Under the pieces are notes generated by a model, which was not told where the DNA came from, did not search any database, and saw nothing but the letters and a program-made list of their open reading frames with translations. Both the position numbers and the translations under genes were made by a program. This document shows, in pieces, positions 1 through 8,886 of a stretch of DNA of 47,931 nt. Each line of letters starts with the position of its first letter. Positions within the stretch are counted from its first letter, which is position 1. The DNA comes from DUPQ01 sp022706885. Its GTDB lineage: Bacteria; Bacillota; Clostridia; DUPQ01. The DNA is taken from NCBI GenBank assembly GCA_022706885.1, contig JAKJBR010000007.1, forward strand, positions 1 to 47,931, read 5' to 3'.

Positions 1-1078
1 GAAACCCGGAGGCTTTATACCCGCGGAGCAGCTTACTTCAGGCGAAGTGGGATATATTACTGCAAGCATAAAGAATGTGGAAGATACCAGAGTGGGCGAT
101 ACCGTAACAACTGCGGAGAATAAAGCGGCGGTGCCTTTACCGGGTTACAAAGAAGCGGTTTCCATGGTGTTTTGCGGTATTTATCCCGCAGACGGCGCCA
201 AATACAATATGTTGAAAGATGCTCTGATGAAATTAAAACTCAATGATGCGGCATTGATGTATGAGCCGGAGACATCGGCAGCATTGGGATTCGGATTTCG
301 TTGCGGATTCTTAGGGCTTCTTCACATGGAGATTATTCAGGAAAGAATTGAAAGAGAATTTGATCTGGATATAATCACCACCGCACCCAGTGTTATATAC
401 AGAGTGACAAAAACCGACGGGCAAGTGTTGCGAGTGGATAATCCCACCAATCTTCCGCCTGTAAGTGAAATTGCCTATATGGAAGAACCCATTGCAAAAG
501 CCGTTATAATAGTTCCTGCCGAGTATGTGGGTAATATTATGGAGCTGTGTCAGGACAGAAGAGGTACATTTATTCATATGGAATATATTGATGCCACCAG
601 AACAAAACTTGATTATGAGTTGCCTCTTAACGAGATAATTTACGATTTCTTCGATACGTTAAAATCCCGTTCCAAAGGTTATGCATCATTGGATTACGAA
701 GTTATGAAATATGAGAAGAGTAAACTGGTCAAATTGGACATATTGTTAAATCAGGAACTTGTAGATGCTCTTTCTTTCATAGTGCATGAAAGTAAGGCGT
801 ATGCACGCGGCAGAAGAATGGTGGAAAAACTTAAAGAGCAGATACCCAGACATCAGTTTGAAATACCCGTTCAGGCTGCAATAGGGGGTAAGATAATTGC
901 CAGAGAGACTGTCAGAGCATACAGAAAAGATGTTATAGCCAAGTGTTACGGAGGAGACATCTCCAGAAAGAAGAAACTGTTGGAGAAACAGAAAGAAGGC
1001 AAGAAGAGAATGAGGCAGTTAGGTTCGGTGGAAGTGCCTCAGGAAGCCTTTATGAGTGTTCTGAAATTGGATACCTGA
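1..1078 (+). CDS. lepA: Elongation factor 4 (LepA), C-terminal part, 5' end outside window
   Basis: This is the C-terminal ~359 residues of the ribosomal back-translocase GTPase LepA/EF4. The reading frame is open from base 2, and an internal Met codon at 47 is not the start. Recognisable parts are the EF-G-like domain II end (KPGGFIPAEQLTSGEVGYIT), the domain with GFGFRCGFLGLLHMEIIQER, and the LepA-specific C-terminal domain ending in SVEVPQEAFMSVLKLD, which is the family's usual terminus. The GTPase domain lies upstream of the window. hemW follows after one base, so the two are probably co-transcribed, an order common in Firmicutes. Confidence 0.97.
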   Translation, partial: KPGGFIPAEQLTSGEVGYITASIKNVEDTRVGDTVTTAENKAAVPLPGYKEAVSMVFCGIYPADGAKYNMLKDALMKLKLNDAALMYEPETSAALGFGFRCGFLGLLHMEIIQERIEREFDLDIITTAPSVIYRVTKTDGQVLRVDNPTNLPPVSEIAYMEEPIAKAVIIVPAEYVGNIMELCQDRRGTFIHMEYIDATRTKLDYELPLNEIIYDFFDTLKSRSKGYASLDYEVMKYEKSKLVKLDILLNQELVDALSFIVHESKAYARGRRMVEKLKEQIPRHQFEIPVQAAIGGKIIARETVRAYRKDVIAKCYGGDISRKKKLLEKQKEGKKRMRQLGSVEVPQEAFMSVLKLDT

Positions 1079-1079
1079 C

Positions 1080-2201
1080 ATGAATGATTTGAGGATATAC
1101 ATTCACATACCGTTTTGTAAGTCCAAATGCAATTACTGCGATTTCCATTCTTTTGCGGGTATGGACCATATGTTCCGACCGTATTTCAAATCCCTTATAA
1201 CCGAAATAGCCCTTTATTCCAATGAACTTCGAGGCAGAAGAATAGACAGTATATATTTCGGAGGAGGAACACCCTCTCATGTGGATGTGCAATATATCTA
1301 TCAGGTGTTGAAATGTTTTACATTTGATGAAAATACCGAAATAACTATTGAGGTCAATCCCGGTGTTGTGGGTTACCATAATTTCGTACAATACAGACAG
1401 ATGGGAATCAACAGAATAAGTTTCGGTATACAGTCTTTTAACGACAGGATATTGATGTATATGGGAAGAATCCACAACAGTCTGACCGCCATTAACAATA
1501 TACACGAATGTAAAGAAGCGGGGTTTTATAATATAAGTGCGGATATGATATTCGGATATCCCAAGCAGACATCGGAACAATATGAGGATTCCTTAAATGT
1601 ACTTAAAAGCCTGGAAATACCGCATGTATCCTGTTACAGTCTTTCCATAGAACCGGGTACTTTACTGGATGAAATGGTTAAAAAGAATGTTATGCCTGTG
1701 CCGGACGAAGATCTGGACAGGGCAATGTATAACTTAAGTATAGAAAGTCTTAAAAAGGCAAACTTACAGCAATATGAAATATCCAATTTCGCCGTCCCCG
1801 GTTATGAGTCAAGACATAACATAGGTTACTGGAACCGTGACGAATACTTAGGATTCGGTTTATCCGCGCATTCTTTGTATAATGAGACCCGATACAGTAA
1901 TACAGAGGATTTACATCAGTACATATCTTTATTGAATAAGTATGAAAAGCCCGTTGTACACACCGATACACTTACAAAAGAGGAGATTATAACCGAGTAC
2001 ATTATTCTTAAACTAAGAATGAACAGCGGATTGGATATTGCTCATTTCCAAGACAAATTCGACCTGAATTTTGAGGAAAAGTACGGTGATAAGTTAAAAA
2101 CGCTTGTAAATACAGGCTTGTTATATAAGCAATCGGACAGTTATAAACTGACAAGGTCGGGAATGGATGTGGCAAATAAGGTATTTGTGGAGTTTGTGTA
2201 A
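1080..2201 (+). CDS. hemW: Radical SAM heme chaperone HemW
   Basis: This 373-residue protein starts with IYIHIPFCKSKCNYCDF, which holds the radical-SAM CxxxCxxC cluster near residues 13-20. It continues with the glycine-rich YFGGGTPS motif and the ADMIFGYP and HNIGYWNR segments typical of HemW, formerly annotated as coproporphyrinogen III oxidase-like. Family members bind an Fe4S4 cluster and SAM and act as heme chaperones for membrane enzymes. The ATG lies one base after the lepA stop, so translation is probably coupled. HemW cannot be told from a true anaerobic HemN by length alone, but the compact CxxxCxxC start and the location after lepA favour HemW. Confidence 0.93.
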   Translation: MNDLRIYIHIPFCKSKCNYCDFHSFAGMDHMFRPYFKSLITEIALYSNELRGRRIDSIYFGGGTPSHVDVQYIYQVLKCFTFDENTEITIEVNPGVVGYHNFVQYRQMGINRISFGIQSFNDRILMYMGRIHNSLTAINNIHECKEAGFYNISADMIFGYPKQTSEQYEDSLNVLKSLEIPHVSCYSLSIEPGTLLDEMVKKNVMPVPDEDLDRAMYNLSIESLKKANLQQYEISNFAVPGYESRHNIGYWNRDEYLGFGLSAHSLYNETRYSNTEDLHQYISLLNKYEKPVVHTDTLTKEEIITEYIILKLRMNSGLDIAHFQDKFDLNFEEKYGDKLKTLVNTGLLYKQSDSYKLTRSGMDVANKVFVEFV

Positions 2202-2323
2202 ATATTTGAGGAAATAGAGGAATAAAACATCATTTACACTTGCCCGTATTGAACCGACTTTGGTATATTTATGTAGATACAAGGCACAAGCCATGTATAA
2301 TATGTAATCGGGAGCGCAAACTT

Positions 2324-3190
2324 ATGCATATTACTATAACGGGGATGCTGGGAAGCGGTAAATCCACTGTATGCAGAATCATATCGGAACAGACAGGTTA
2401 TGAGGTATATTCCACCGGAAAAATACAAAGACAGGTAGCTGCACAAAAAGGTATCTCCACTTTGGAACTTAATAAGATGATGTCGGATAATACCGAACTG
2501 GATAATATTATAGACAATGAGACCGTCCGTATCTCCGATGCGGTTAAAGACAGGATAATACTGTTCGATTCCCGTATGGCATGGTTCTTTGTTAAGCAGT
2601 CATATAAAGTATTTCTTACCGTAGATCCTCTTGTAGCGGCTCAACGTGTAGCCAAAGCCGACAGAGGGGGAGTGGAAGATTATACCGATGTAAACGAAGC
2701 AAAACAAAAACTTTTGGAAAGAGCTGCAGCCGAACATGAACGTTTTATCAAAATCTACGGTGCCGATTACTGGGATTATTCCAATTACGATTTTGTACTG
2801 GATGCCACATGGCATGATCCCCACACTTTAGCCGGTATTATAACGGGACAATTCGCCATGTTTACGGAAAGCGATGAGCAGCAATCCGCCATACTTATGT
2901 CTCCCAGATCGCTTTATCCCGCATATATTGCAGGGAAGAGAAAGAAGCAAATTGATAAGAAATGCTGGAATGCCGCAAATGTACGGATAGTTGCCGATAA
3001 TCACTACAATTATGTTATTAAAGGTCATTCCGTAGTGTTAAGAGCATTGGAGAACAGGACGGAGTTTATTACGGTTCTGTACAATAAGGATATTAAATCT
3101 TCCGAATTGACGGTTGCTTCCGATTCATTAAGTCTTTTTGAGAATTCCGGTCAATTTAACTACCCCAGTCTGCCGGATAACGTGATTTAA
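2324..3190 (+). CDS. Cytidylate kinase-like P-loop protein with extra C-terminal region
   Basis: The start chosen is ATG 2324, preceded by GGAG at 2311-2314, nine bases upstream. An earlier ATG at 2240 would add 28 poorly conserved-looking residues. The 288-residue product begins MHITITGMLGSGKSTVCRII, a Walker A P-loop of the type seen in the archaeal-like cytidylate kinase family, followed by a probable NMP-binding segment, an arginine-containing lid (residues about 104-110) and a terminal strand. The kinase-like part ends near residue 180. The remaining ~105 residues (after FAMFTESDEQQ) match no domain I recognise. The gene sits alone between hemW and the hrcA promoter. Nucleoside monophosphate kinase activity is inferred from the fold only. 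Confidence 0.7.
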   Translation: MHITITGMLGSGKSTVCRIISEQTGYEVYSTGKIQRQVAAQKGISTLELNKMMSDNTELDNIIDNETVRISDAVKDRIILFDSRMAWFFVKQSYKVFLTVDPLVAAQRVAKADRGGVEDYTDVNEAKQKLLERAAAEHERFIKIYGADYWDYSNYDFVLDATWHDPHTLAGIITGQFAMFTESDEQQSAILMSPRSLYPAYIAGKRKKQIDKKCWNAANVRIVADNHYNYVIKGHSVVLRALENRTEFITVLYNKDIKSSELTVASDSLSLFENSGQFNYPSLPDNVI

Positions 3191-3222
3191 TCACATATAT
3201 CTTCTTTTTAGCAAAATAGATG

Positions 3223-3251
3223 TTGACAAATTTATGACAGGATGTTATCTT
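3223..3251 (+). promoter_or_regulatory. SigA-type promoter of the hrcA-grpE-dnaK-dnaJ operon
   Basis: A perfect -35 TTGACA (3223-3228) is followed, after 17 bases, by TATCTT (3246-3251). The predicted transcription start falls just before or within the left arm of the CIRCE operator at 3261, the classical arrangement for HrcA repression. Confidence 0.9.
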
Positions 3252-3260
3252 TGAGTAGAG

Positions 3261-3287
3261 TTAGCACTCTATGGCGTTGAGTGCTAA
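3261..3287 (+). promoter_or_regulatory. CIRCE operator (HrcA binding site)
   Basis: This is a perfect 9-9-9 inverted repeat: TTAGCACTC, nine bases, GAGTGCTAA. It matches the CIRCE consensus exactly, lies between the promoter and the hrcA start codon, and predicts HrcA/GroE-dependent control of the whole heat-shock operon. Confidence 0.98.
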
Positions 3288-3299
3288 AAAGGCAGAAAA

Positions 3300-4325
3300 A
3301 TGGATAAAAGAGCAGCCGACATACTGTTGGTTATAATCGAAGAATATGTTAACAGCGCGGAGCCGGTAGGATCAAAAAGTATTACCGAAAAGTATCCTCT
3401 GGGTGTATCCAGCGCTACCGTAAGGAATGAAATGCACAAGCTCGAAGAAGAGGGGTACATAACTTCCTTGCACACTTCTTCGGGTCGTATACCTACAGAT
3501 AAAGGTTATCGCTTTTATGTGGATTTTCTTACCGAGCGTATAAAGCAAAGAGAGATAGAAGAAAAGATATACAGGCTGCTTAAGAGAGTGGAAATAGAAG
3601 AAACACTGGACGATATACTGGAAAGACTCTTTTTAGGTAATCCCTATACTTCCTTGGGAGTATTAAAGAGAAATGTAAGCCGTATAGATACCTTCCATAT
3701 ACTGTCGGTAGCCAAAGATACTTATCTCGTACTGGTTATCTTCAGAAACGGCATAGCGGCACACAGACTTATCAAAGAGCAGCTCAGCGACAAAGTACAG
3801 GTAAATATTTTATCCGAGTATCTGAACGAAAAGCTGTACGGTATGACATTGCGAGACATTCAGACAACCGATTTCGCCTTTATAGATACATTCGACCGCG
3901 ACAACAAAGCTTTCTTTATCCGGGTGGTATCGGAAGTAATGGATATACTGCATCAGTATGAGGACAACGAGTTCTTCCTCAAAGGAAAGGAAAACCTTTT
4001 GTCTTTCCCGGATTTCAAGGAATTGTCGGAAGTAAAGAGTATCTTTGATGCTTTCAGCAGGGAAATGGAGCTTTCCGAGCTGCTGTTATGTCCTACCGAC
4101 GATGCTTTTTCCGTCAGTATAGGTAATGAAATTAAAAATGAGAATTTCAACAAACTTTCCATAGCCAAGCATACATATGATTTGGGGGCGGAAGGGAAAA
4201 TAACGTTTGCGGTCGCGGGACCGACAAGAATGGATTACAGGAAAGTAATGAACTCTCTCAATTACATGGAAACCATATTGGGAGACATTATATACGACAA
4301 AAATGACAAGAAGGAGGTACAGTAG
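3300..4325 (+). CDS. hrcA: Heat-inducible transcription repressor HrcA
   Basis: This 341-residue protein has an N-terminal winged helix with the conserved EPVGSKSI and SSATVRNEMHKLEEEGYI segments, then SGRIPTDKGYRFYVD and the GAF-like and dimerisation regions ending in VMNSLNYMETILGDI. Start ATG 3300 follows AAGG. HrcA represses its own operon by binding CIRCE, and its folding depends on GroEL. The gene is first in the operon, directly downstream of its operator, and its TAG stop shares one base with the grpE GTG start. Confidence 0.97.
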   Translation: MDKRAADILLVIIEEYVNSAEPVGSKSITEKYPLGVSSATVRNEMHKLEEEGYITSLHTSSGRIPTDKGYRFYVDFLTERIKQREIEEKIYRLLKRVEIEETLDDILERLFLGNPYTSLGVLKRNVSRIDTFHILSVAKDTYLVLVIFRNGIAAHRLIKEQLSDKVQVNILSEYLNEKLYGMTLRDIQTTDFAFIDTFDRDNKAFFIRVVSEVMDILHQYEDNEFFLKGKENLLSFPDFKELSEVKSIFDAFSREMELSELLLCPTDDAFSVSIGNEIKNENFNKLSIAKHTYDLGAEGKITFAVAGPTRMDYRKVMNSLNYMETILGDIIYDKNDKKEVQ

Positions 4326-4849
4326 TGGCAAAGAAGAAGCAAGATAATGATGTGAATATACAGCAGGACGGAGCGGATGTTAATAATACCGGTAATGAAG
4401 AAGTAACTTCGTGTGAAACCGATATGGAAAAACAGAACAAAGAACTGACCGATTGCTATAAACGTCTTGCAGCGGAATATGATAATTACAGGAAAAGAAC
4501 CGTAAAAGAAAAGCAGGACATCTATGATATATGTGTTGCGGACATAACGGAGAAATTCTTACCTGTATTGGATAACCTCGATTTGGCATTGGCAAACTGC
4601 GATTCGGCCGATGACAATGTCGTAAAGGGGATAGAACTGATACATAAGCAATTCCTGGAAACCTTGGCAAAACTGGATGTTTTTGAGATTGATTGTCTTA
4701 ATAAGCCGTTTGATCCCAATATTCACGATGCGGTAATGGTAACGGAAGATCCGGCTATTGAGGCGGGGACCGTTGTAGAGGTTTTTAAAAAAGGGTATAT
4801 TTACAAAGACCGTGTTGTACGTCACAGCGTGGTAAAGGTAGCACAATAG
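4325..4849 (+). CDS. grpE: Nucleotide exchange factor GrpE
   Basis: This 174-residue DnaK nucleotide exchange factor starts with GTG at 4325, overlapping the hrcA stop by one base and preceded by a strong AAGGAGG. The N-terminus is charged and disordered. A coiled-coil stretch carrying LAAEYDNYRKRT follows, then the four-helix dimer region (EKFLPVLDNLDLAL) and the C-terminal beta-wing with KPFDPNIHDAVM and VVEVFKKGYIYKDRVVRHSVVKV, the GrpE signature. It is the second gene of the CIRCE-controlled operon. Confidence 0.97.
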   Translation: MAKKKQDNDVNIQQDGADVNNTGNEEVTSCETDMEKQNKELTDCYKRLAAEYDNYRKRTVKEKQDIYDICVADITEKFLPVLDNLDLALANCDSADDNVVKGIELIHKQFLETLAKLDVFEIDCLNKPFDPNIHDAVMVTEDPAIEAGTVVEVFKKGYIYKDRVVRHSVVKVAQ

Positions 4850-4912
4850 GAAAAAAATATTTTAAATGAAAATAAGGTCAAAAAAAGTCAAAGACAAATA
4901 AGGAGGACTAAA

Positions 4913-6757
4913 ATGGCAAAAGTAATAGGAATAGATTTAGGAACAACAAACTCATGTGTAGCAGTAATAGAAGGCGGTGAACCGGTAGTAATAACCAATG
5001 CCGAAGGAGCAAGGACAACACCGTCGGTTGTGGCATTCTCCAAAACGGGAGAGAGACTGGTCGGACAGGTTGCCAAGAGACAGGCAATAACCAATCCCGA
5101 CAGGACAATAGTATCCATTAAAAGAGAAATGGGTTCGGATAAGAGGATTAATATAGACAATAAGAAATATTCGCCGCAGGAAATATCCGCAATGATTTTG
5201 CAGAAAGTGCGTGCCGATGCCGAAGCATATCTCGGAGAAAAAGTAACTCAGGCGGTTATTACCGTTCCGGCATATTTCTCCGACTCGCAGAGACAGGCCA
5301 CAAAGGATGCGGGGAAAATTGCCGGTCTGGATGTATTGCGTATCATAAATGAGCCTACCGCTGCCGCTTTGGCATACGGAATGGATAAGGATCAGGACCA
5401 GAAGATACTGGTGTTTGACCTCGGCGGCGGAACCTTCGACGTATCCATATTGGATATATCCGACGGAGTTTTCGAGGTTCTTGCAACCAACGGTAATACG
5501 CGTCTGGGCGGAGATGATTTTGATAATAAAGTTATTGATTATCTTGCCGAATCTTTCAAGAATGATAACGGTATAGATTTACGAAATGATAAGATGGCTT
5601 TGCAGAGACTTAAGGAAGCTGCCGAGAAAGCAAAAATAGAGCTGTCATCGGTGTTAAGCTCCAATGTCAATCTGCCGTTTATAACAGCGGACGCTACAGG
5701 ACCCAAGCATCTGGATATAACACTGTCGAGAGCAAAGTTCGATGAACTGACAGCGGATCTGGTACAAAAGACAATGGATCCTCTTAAAAAAGCAATGAAT
5801 GATGCAGGGTTAAAGCCTGCCGACATCAACAAGGTTCTTTTGGTGGGCGGTTCCACCAGAATACCCGCCGTTCAGGATGCGGTTAAGAAGTTTATAGGAA
5901 AAGAACCCTTTAAGGGAATAAATCCCGACGAATGCGTGGCAATGGGTGCAGCCATACAAGCCGGCGTACTCACAGGAGATGTAAAAGATTTGCTTCTTCT
6001 GGATGTTACTCCGTTATCATTGGGTATTGAGACCTTAGGCGGCGTATGCACAAGACTCATTGAAAGAAATACCACGATACCTACCAAAAAGTCACAGATA
6101 TTCTCCACCGCTGCGGACGGACAGACGGCTGTGGACATTCATGTACTTCAGGGTGAAAGGGAAATGGCTCAATACAACAAGACATTGGGTAAATTCCAGC
6201 TTACCGGAATAGCTCCGGCTCCCAGAGGAATACCTCAGATTGAAGTTACTTTCGATATTGATGCAAACGGTATTGTTAACGTTTCGGCAAAAGATCTGGG
6301 AACGGGAAATGAACAGAAAGTAACCATCACCGCTTCCACAAACTTAAGCGAAGATGAGATACAAAAAGCCGTAAATGACGCAAAAGCTCATGAGAAGGAA
6401 GACAAACTGAAGAAAGAAGAGATAGATGCAAGGAACAATGCCGACTCGCTTATCTATCAGACAGAGAAACTTTTGAAAGATAATACCGATAAAGTCGATC
6501 CGACAGAAAAAGCAAAGGTTGAAGAGCAGATTGAAAACCTTAAGAGTGCATTGAAAGGCACAAATGTGGAACAGATAAAAACCGCTACCGATGATTTACA
6601 GCAGTCGGTATACAAACTTTCGGAAGGAATGTACAAGCAGGCGGGTCCCGATATGGGGCAGGCAGGTCCCGATGCCGATTCCCATACAACGGATGACCAT
6701 ACAAAAGATGACAACGTATATGATGCCGACTATGAAGTGGTTGATGATGACAAGTAA
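4913..6757 (+). CDS. dnaK: Molecular chaperone DnaK (Hsp70)
   Basis: This 614-residue Hsp70 opens with VIGIDLGTTNSCVAV (phosphate loop 1). It carries the signatures VFDLGGGTFDVSILD and VLLVGGSTRIPAVQ, the interdomain linker region DLLLLDVTPLSLGIETLGG, the substrate-binding beta domain and an acidic C-terminus ending in DADYEVVDDDK. Length is normal for Gram-positive DnaK. Translation starts at ATG 4913 behind AAGGAGG, 63 bases after grpE. The N-terminal domain is the short Gram-positive form. The gene is co-transcribed with hrcA-grpE and followed by a hairpin before dnaJ. Confidence 0.98.
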   Translation: MAKVIGIDLGTTNSCVAVIEGGEPVVITNAEGARTTPSVVAFSKTGERLVGQVAKRQAITNPDRTIVSIKREMGSDKRINIDNKKYSPQEISAMILQKVRADAEAYLGEKVTQAVITVPAYFSDSQRQATKDAGKIAGLDVLRIINEPTAAALAYGMDKDQDQKILVFDLGGGTFDVSILDISDGVFEVLATNGNTRLGGDDFDNKVIDYLAESFKNDNGIDLRNDKMALQRLKEAAEKAKIELSSVLSSNVNLPFITADATGPKHLDITLSRAKFDELTADLVQKTMDPLKKAMNDAGLKPADINKVLLVGGSTRIPAVQDAVKKFIGKEPFKGINPDECVAMGAAIQAGVLTGDVKDLLLLDVTPLSLGIETLGGVCTRLIERNTTIPTKKSQIFSTAADGQTAVDIHVLQGEREMAQYNKTLGKFQLTGIAPAPRGIPQIEVTFDIDANGIVNVSAKDLGTGNEQKVTITASTNLSEDEIQKAVNDAKAHEKEDKLKKEEIDARNNADSLIYQTEKLLKDNTDKVDPTEKAKVEEQIENLKSALKGTNVEQIKTATDDLQQSVYKLSEGMYKQAGPDMGQAGPDADSHTTDDHTKDDNVYDADYEVVDDDK

Positions 6758-6785
6758 GTCGGTATAATATATAATGGTTCGGTCG

Positions 6786-6816
6786 CTTAAGGCGGCGATG
6801 AAAATCGCCGCTTAAG
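6786..6816 (+). other. Intergenic hairpin between dnaK and dnaJ
   Basis: Arms 6786-6799 (CTTAAGGCGGCGAT) and 6804-6816 (ATCGCCGCTTAAG) pair over 13 base pairs with one bulged G and a GAAA loop. No uridine run follows, so it is not a canonical terminator. It may stabilise the upstream hrcA-grpE-dnaK message or mark an RNA processing site that lowers dnaJ expression; this is inference. Confidence 0.7.
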
Positions 6817-6844
6817 TTAATAAATAAAACAAAGGACGTTACTT

Positions 6845-7954
6845 GTGGCGGAAAAAAGAGATTATTACGAAGTTTTGGGCGTTGACCGCAACGCTACCGA
6901 CGAAGAATTAAAAAAAGCATACAGGATATTGGCAAAAAAATACCATCCTGACGTTAATGATACCCCCGAAGCGGAAACACTTTTCAAGGAGATAGGTGAA
7001 GCATACAGTGTGTTAAGCGATCCCGACAAGAGAAGACAGTATGACCGGTTCGGGTTTGACGGCTTGAACGGAGCCTTTTCTTCGGGTTTTGCGGGAGGTT
7101 TTAATCCCTTTGACATTTTTAACGATCTGTTCGGCGGAGGTTTCGGCAGCGGTTTCTCATCGGGTTTTTCCAGAAGAAATGCCCCTATGAGAGGTAGGGA
7201 TATTAGCCGGTCTATAAAAATTTCTTTTGAAGAGGCTGCATTCGGTACTAAAAAGACCATTACCGTGGAGCGAAGCGAATCCTGCGACAAGTGTGAAGCA
7301 ACCGGAGCCAAAGACGGTAAAGCCTTAAAGACCTGCCCTCAGTGCAAAGGCACGGGGGAGATGCGTGTTCAGCAGAATACACTGTTCGGACAGATGATAA
7401 CCGCCACCACATGTAATAAATGTGACGGAAAAGGTACCGTAATAGAGCAACAATGCGAGCACTGCAAAGGTGCGGGTACTATTCGGGTAACAAAGAAAAT
7501 TGAGGTTAACATACCTAAAGGGATTGATAATAACCAGATTATATCCCTAAGAGGACAGGGTGATGCCGGTAAAAACGGAGGACCGGAAGGAGATTTGCGT
7601 GTGCATATTACCGTAATGCCTCATGAGATATTTACAAGAGAAAACACCACAGTGTACTGCAGAATACCCGTAACCTATGCTCAAGCGGTATTAGGTGCGG
7701 AAATAACCGTTCCCACATTGGACGGAGACATTAAATACAACATACCGGCGGGTACACAGACCGGTACAACCTTTACTTTGAAAAACAGAGGAATACATTT
7801 TCTCAACAAAGAAGCAAGGGGAGATCAGATATTTGAAGTATATGTTGATGTACCCAAAAAGCTGAACAGGGAGCAGAAAAAGGCACTGGAAGCTTATGCG
7901 GCTCTTTTTGGTGAATCAACCGATAAAGACAAAAAGAAAAAGAGACTTTTTTGA
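6845..7954 (+). CDS. dnaJ: Chaperone protein DnaJ (Hsp40)
   Basis: This 369-residue class I J-protein starts with GTG at 6845. It has a J domain with HPD at residues 34-36, a Gly/Phe-rich linker (about residues 70-110), four zinc-cluster repeats around residues 145-205, and the C-terminal substrate-binding domains. The first zinc repeat reads CDKCEATG, with Ala where CxxCxGxG expects Gly; all eight cysteines are present. It stimulates DnaK ATPase. It sits downstream of dnaK behind a hairpin, and its TGA overlaps the prmA ATG. Confidence 0.97.
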   Translation: MAEKRDYYEVLGVDRNATDEELKKAYRILAKKYHPDVNDTPEAETLFKEIGEAYSVLSDPDKRRQYDRFGFDGLNGAFSSGFAGGFNPFDIFNDLFGGGFGSGFSSGFSRRNAPMRGRDISRSIKISFEEAAFGTKKTITVERSESCDKCEATGAKDGKALKTCPQCKGTGEMRVQQNTLFGQMITATTCNKCDGKGTVIEQQCEHCKGAGTIRVTKKIEVNIPKGIDNNQIISLRGQGDAGKNGGPEGDLRVHITVMPHEIFTRENTTVYCRIPVTYAQAVLGAEITVPTLDGDIKYNIPAGTQTGTTFTLKNRGIHFLNKEARGDQIFEVYVDVPKKLNREQKKALEAYAALFGESTDKDKKKKRLF

Positions 7955-8886
7955 TGGAATGGATAAAAGTTAAGATATTTACGGATAAGGATAATCAGGA
8001 AGAGTTACAGTGGTTCCTTATGGATATGGGAATTAACGGCTGTACAGTGGAAGACAGTGCCGATTTTAATGATTTCCTTAAGGATAAATCCTTTAACTGG
8101 GATTACATAGACGAAAGTTTAATGAAGTGGAAGGATATAAGGAGCAGCATAACCGTCTATCTTGCCGATAATGAGCAGGGCAATATGCAACTTGACTGTA
8201 TAAAGAATGTATATACCGATATTGAAACGGAAAAGATATCCGATCAAGACTGGGCAAATAACTGGAAGCAATATTTTAAACCCGTAGAAATAGGCAAGCG
8301 TCTGGTGATAAGACCTTCCTGGGAGCAATATGACAATACCGATAACAGAAGTGTTGTTACATTGGATCCCGGAAACAGTTTCGGGTCGGGTACTCATGAG
8401 ACCACAAAACTGTGTCTTATGCAGTCGGAAGCTTTGGTTAAAGAGGGTTTTGATGTTTTGGATGCGGGTTGCGGTTCGGGAATCTTAGGCATAAGCGCAT
8501 TGGTATCAGGTGCGAAAAGTTGTGTGTTTTTCGACATAGATCAGGCAAGTGCCGATACTACCATGGCAAACGCAATTGCAAACGATGTACAGGATAAAGC
8601 GGAAGCATATTGCACAAATATTTTTGAAGACATGGAATCATATTCTTTACTTTTGGCTAAAGGTCCTTATGATATGGTGTTTGCCAACATAGTGCCCGAT
8701 GTTATAGCCGCAATGCTTCCTTTTTTGAGTAAAGCGGTTAAATCGGACGGTTACCTTGTCTGTTCGGGAATTATTAAGGAAAGAGAAAAAGAAACCGCTG
8801 ATAATATGAGAAAGTACGGATTTAGCAGTATAGAGTGTAATGAATTAAACGGCTGGGTTGCGCTTACGGGGAGAAAAGATGCATAG
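7954..8886 (+). CDS. prmA: Ribosomal protein L11 methyltransferase PrmA
   Basis: This 310-residue SAM-dependent methyltransferase methylates ribosomal protein L11. It shows the family segment DQDWANNWKQYFKPVEIG, the SAM motif I LDAGCGSGILGISA, and the post-motif region VFANIVPDVI. The ATG at 7954 overlaps the dnaJ stop (TGATG). An in-frame TTG at 7951 is less likely because the ATG gives the usual coupled start. dnaJ-prmA-rsmE is a standard Firmicutes order. Confidence 0.93.
   Translation: MEWIKVKIFTDKDNQEELQWFLMDMGINGCTVEDSADFNDFLKDKSFNWDYIDESLMKWKDIRSSITVYLADNEQGNMQLDCIKNVYTDIETEKISDQDWANNWKQYFKPVEIGKRLVIRPSWEQYDNTDNRSVVTLDPGNSFGSGTHETTKLCLMQSEALVKEGFDVLDAGCGSGILGISALVSGAKSCVFFDIDQASADTTMANAIANDVQDKAEAYCTNIFEDMESYSLLLAKGPYDMVFANIVPDVIAAMLPFLSKAVKSDGYLVCSGIIKEREKETADNMRKYGFSSIECNELNGWVALTGRKDA

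Noticed and set aside
1050..1580. 176-codon minus-strand frame antisense to hemW
   Set aside because: It lies fully against a strongly conserved gene, has low-complexity shadow composition and no ribosome site.
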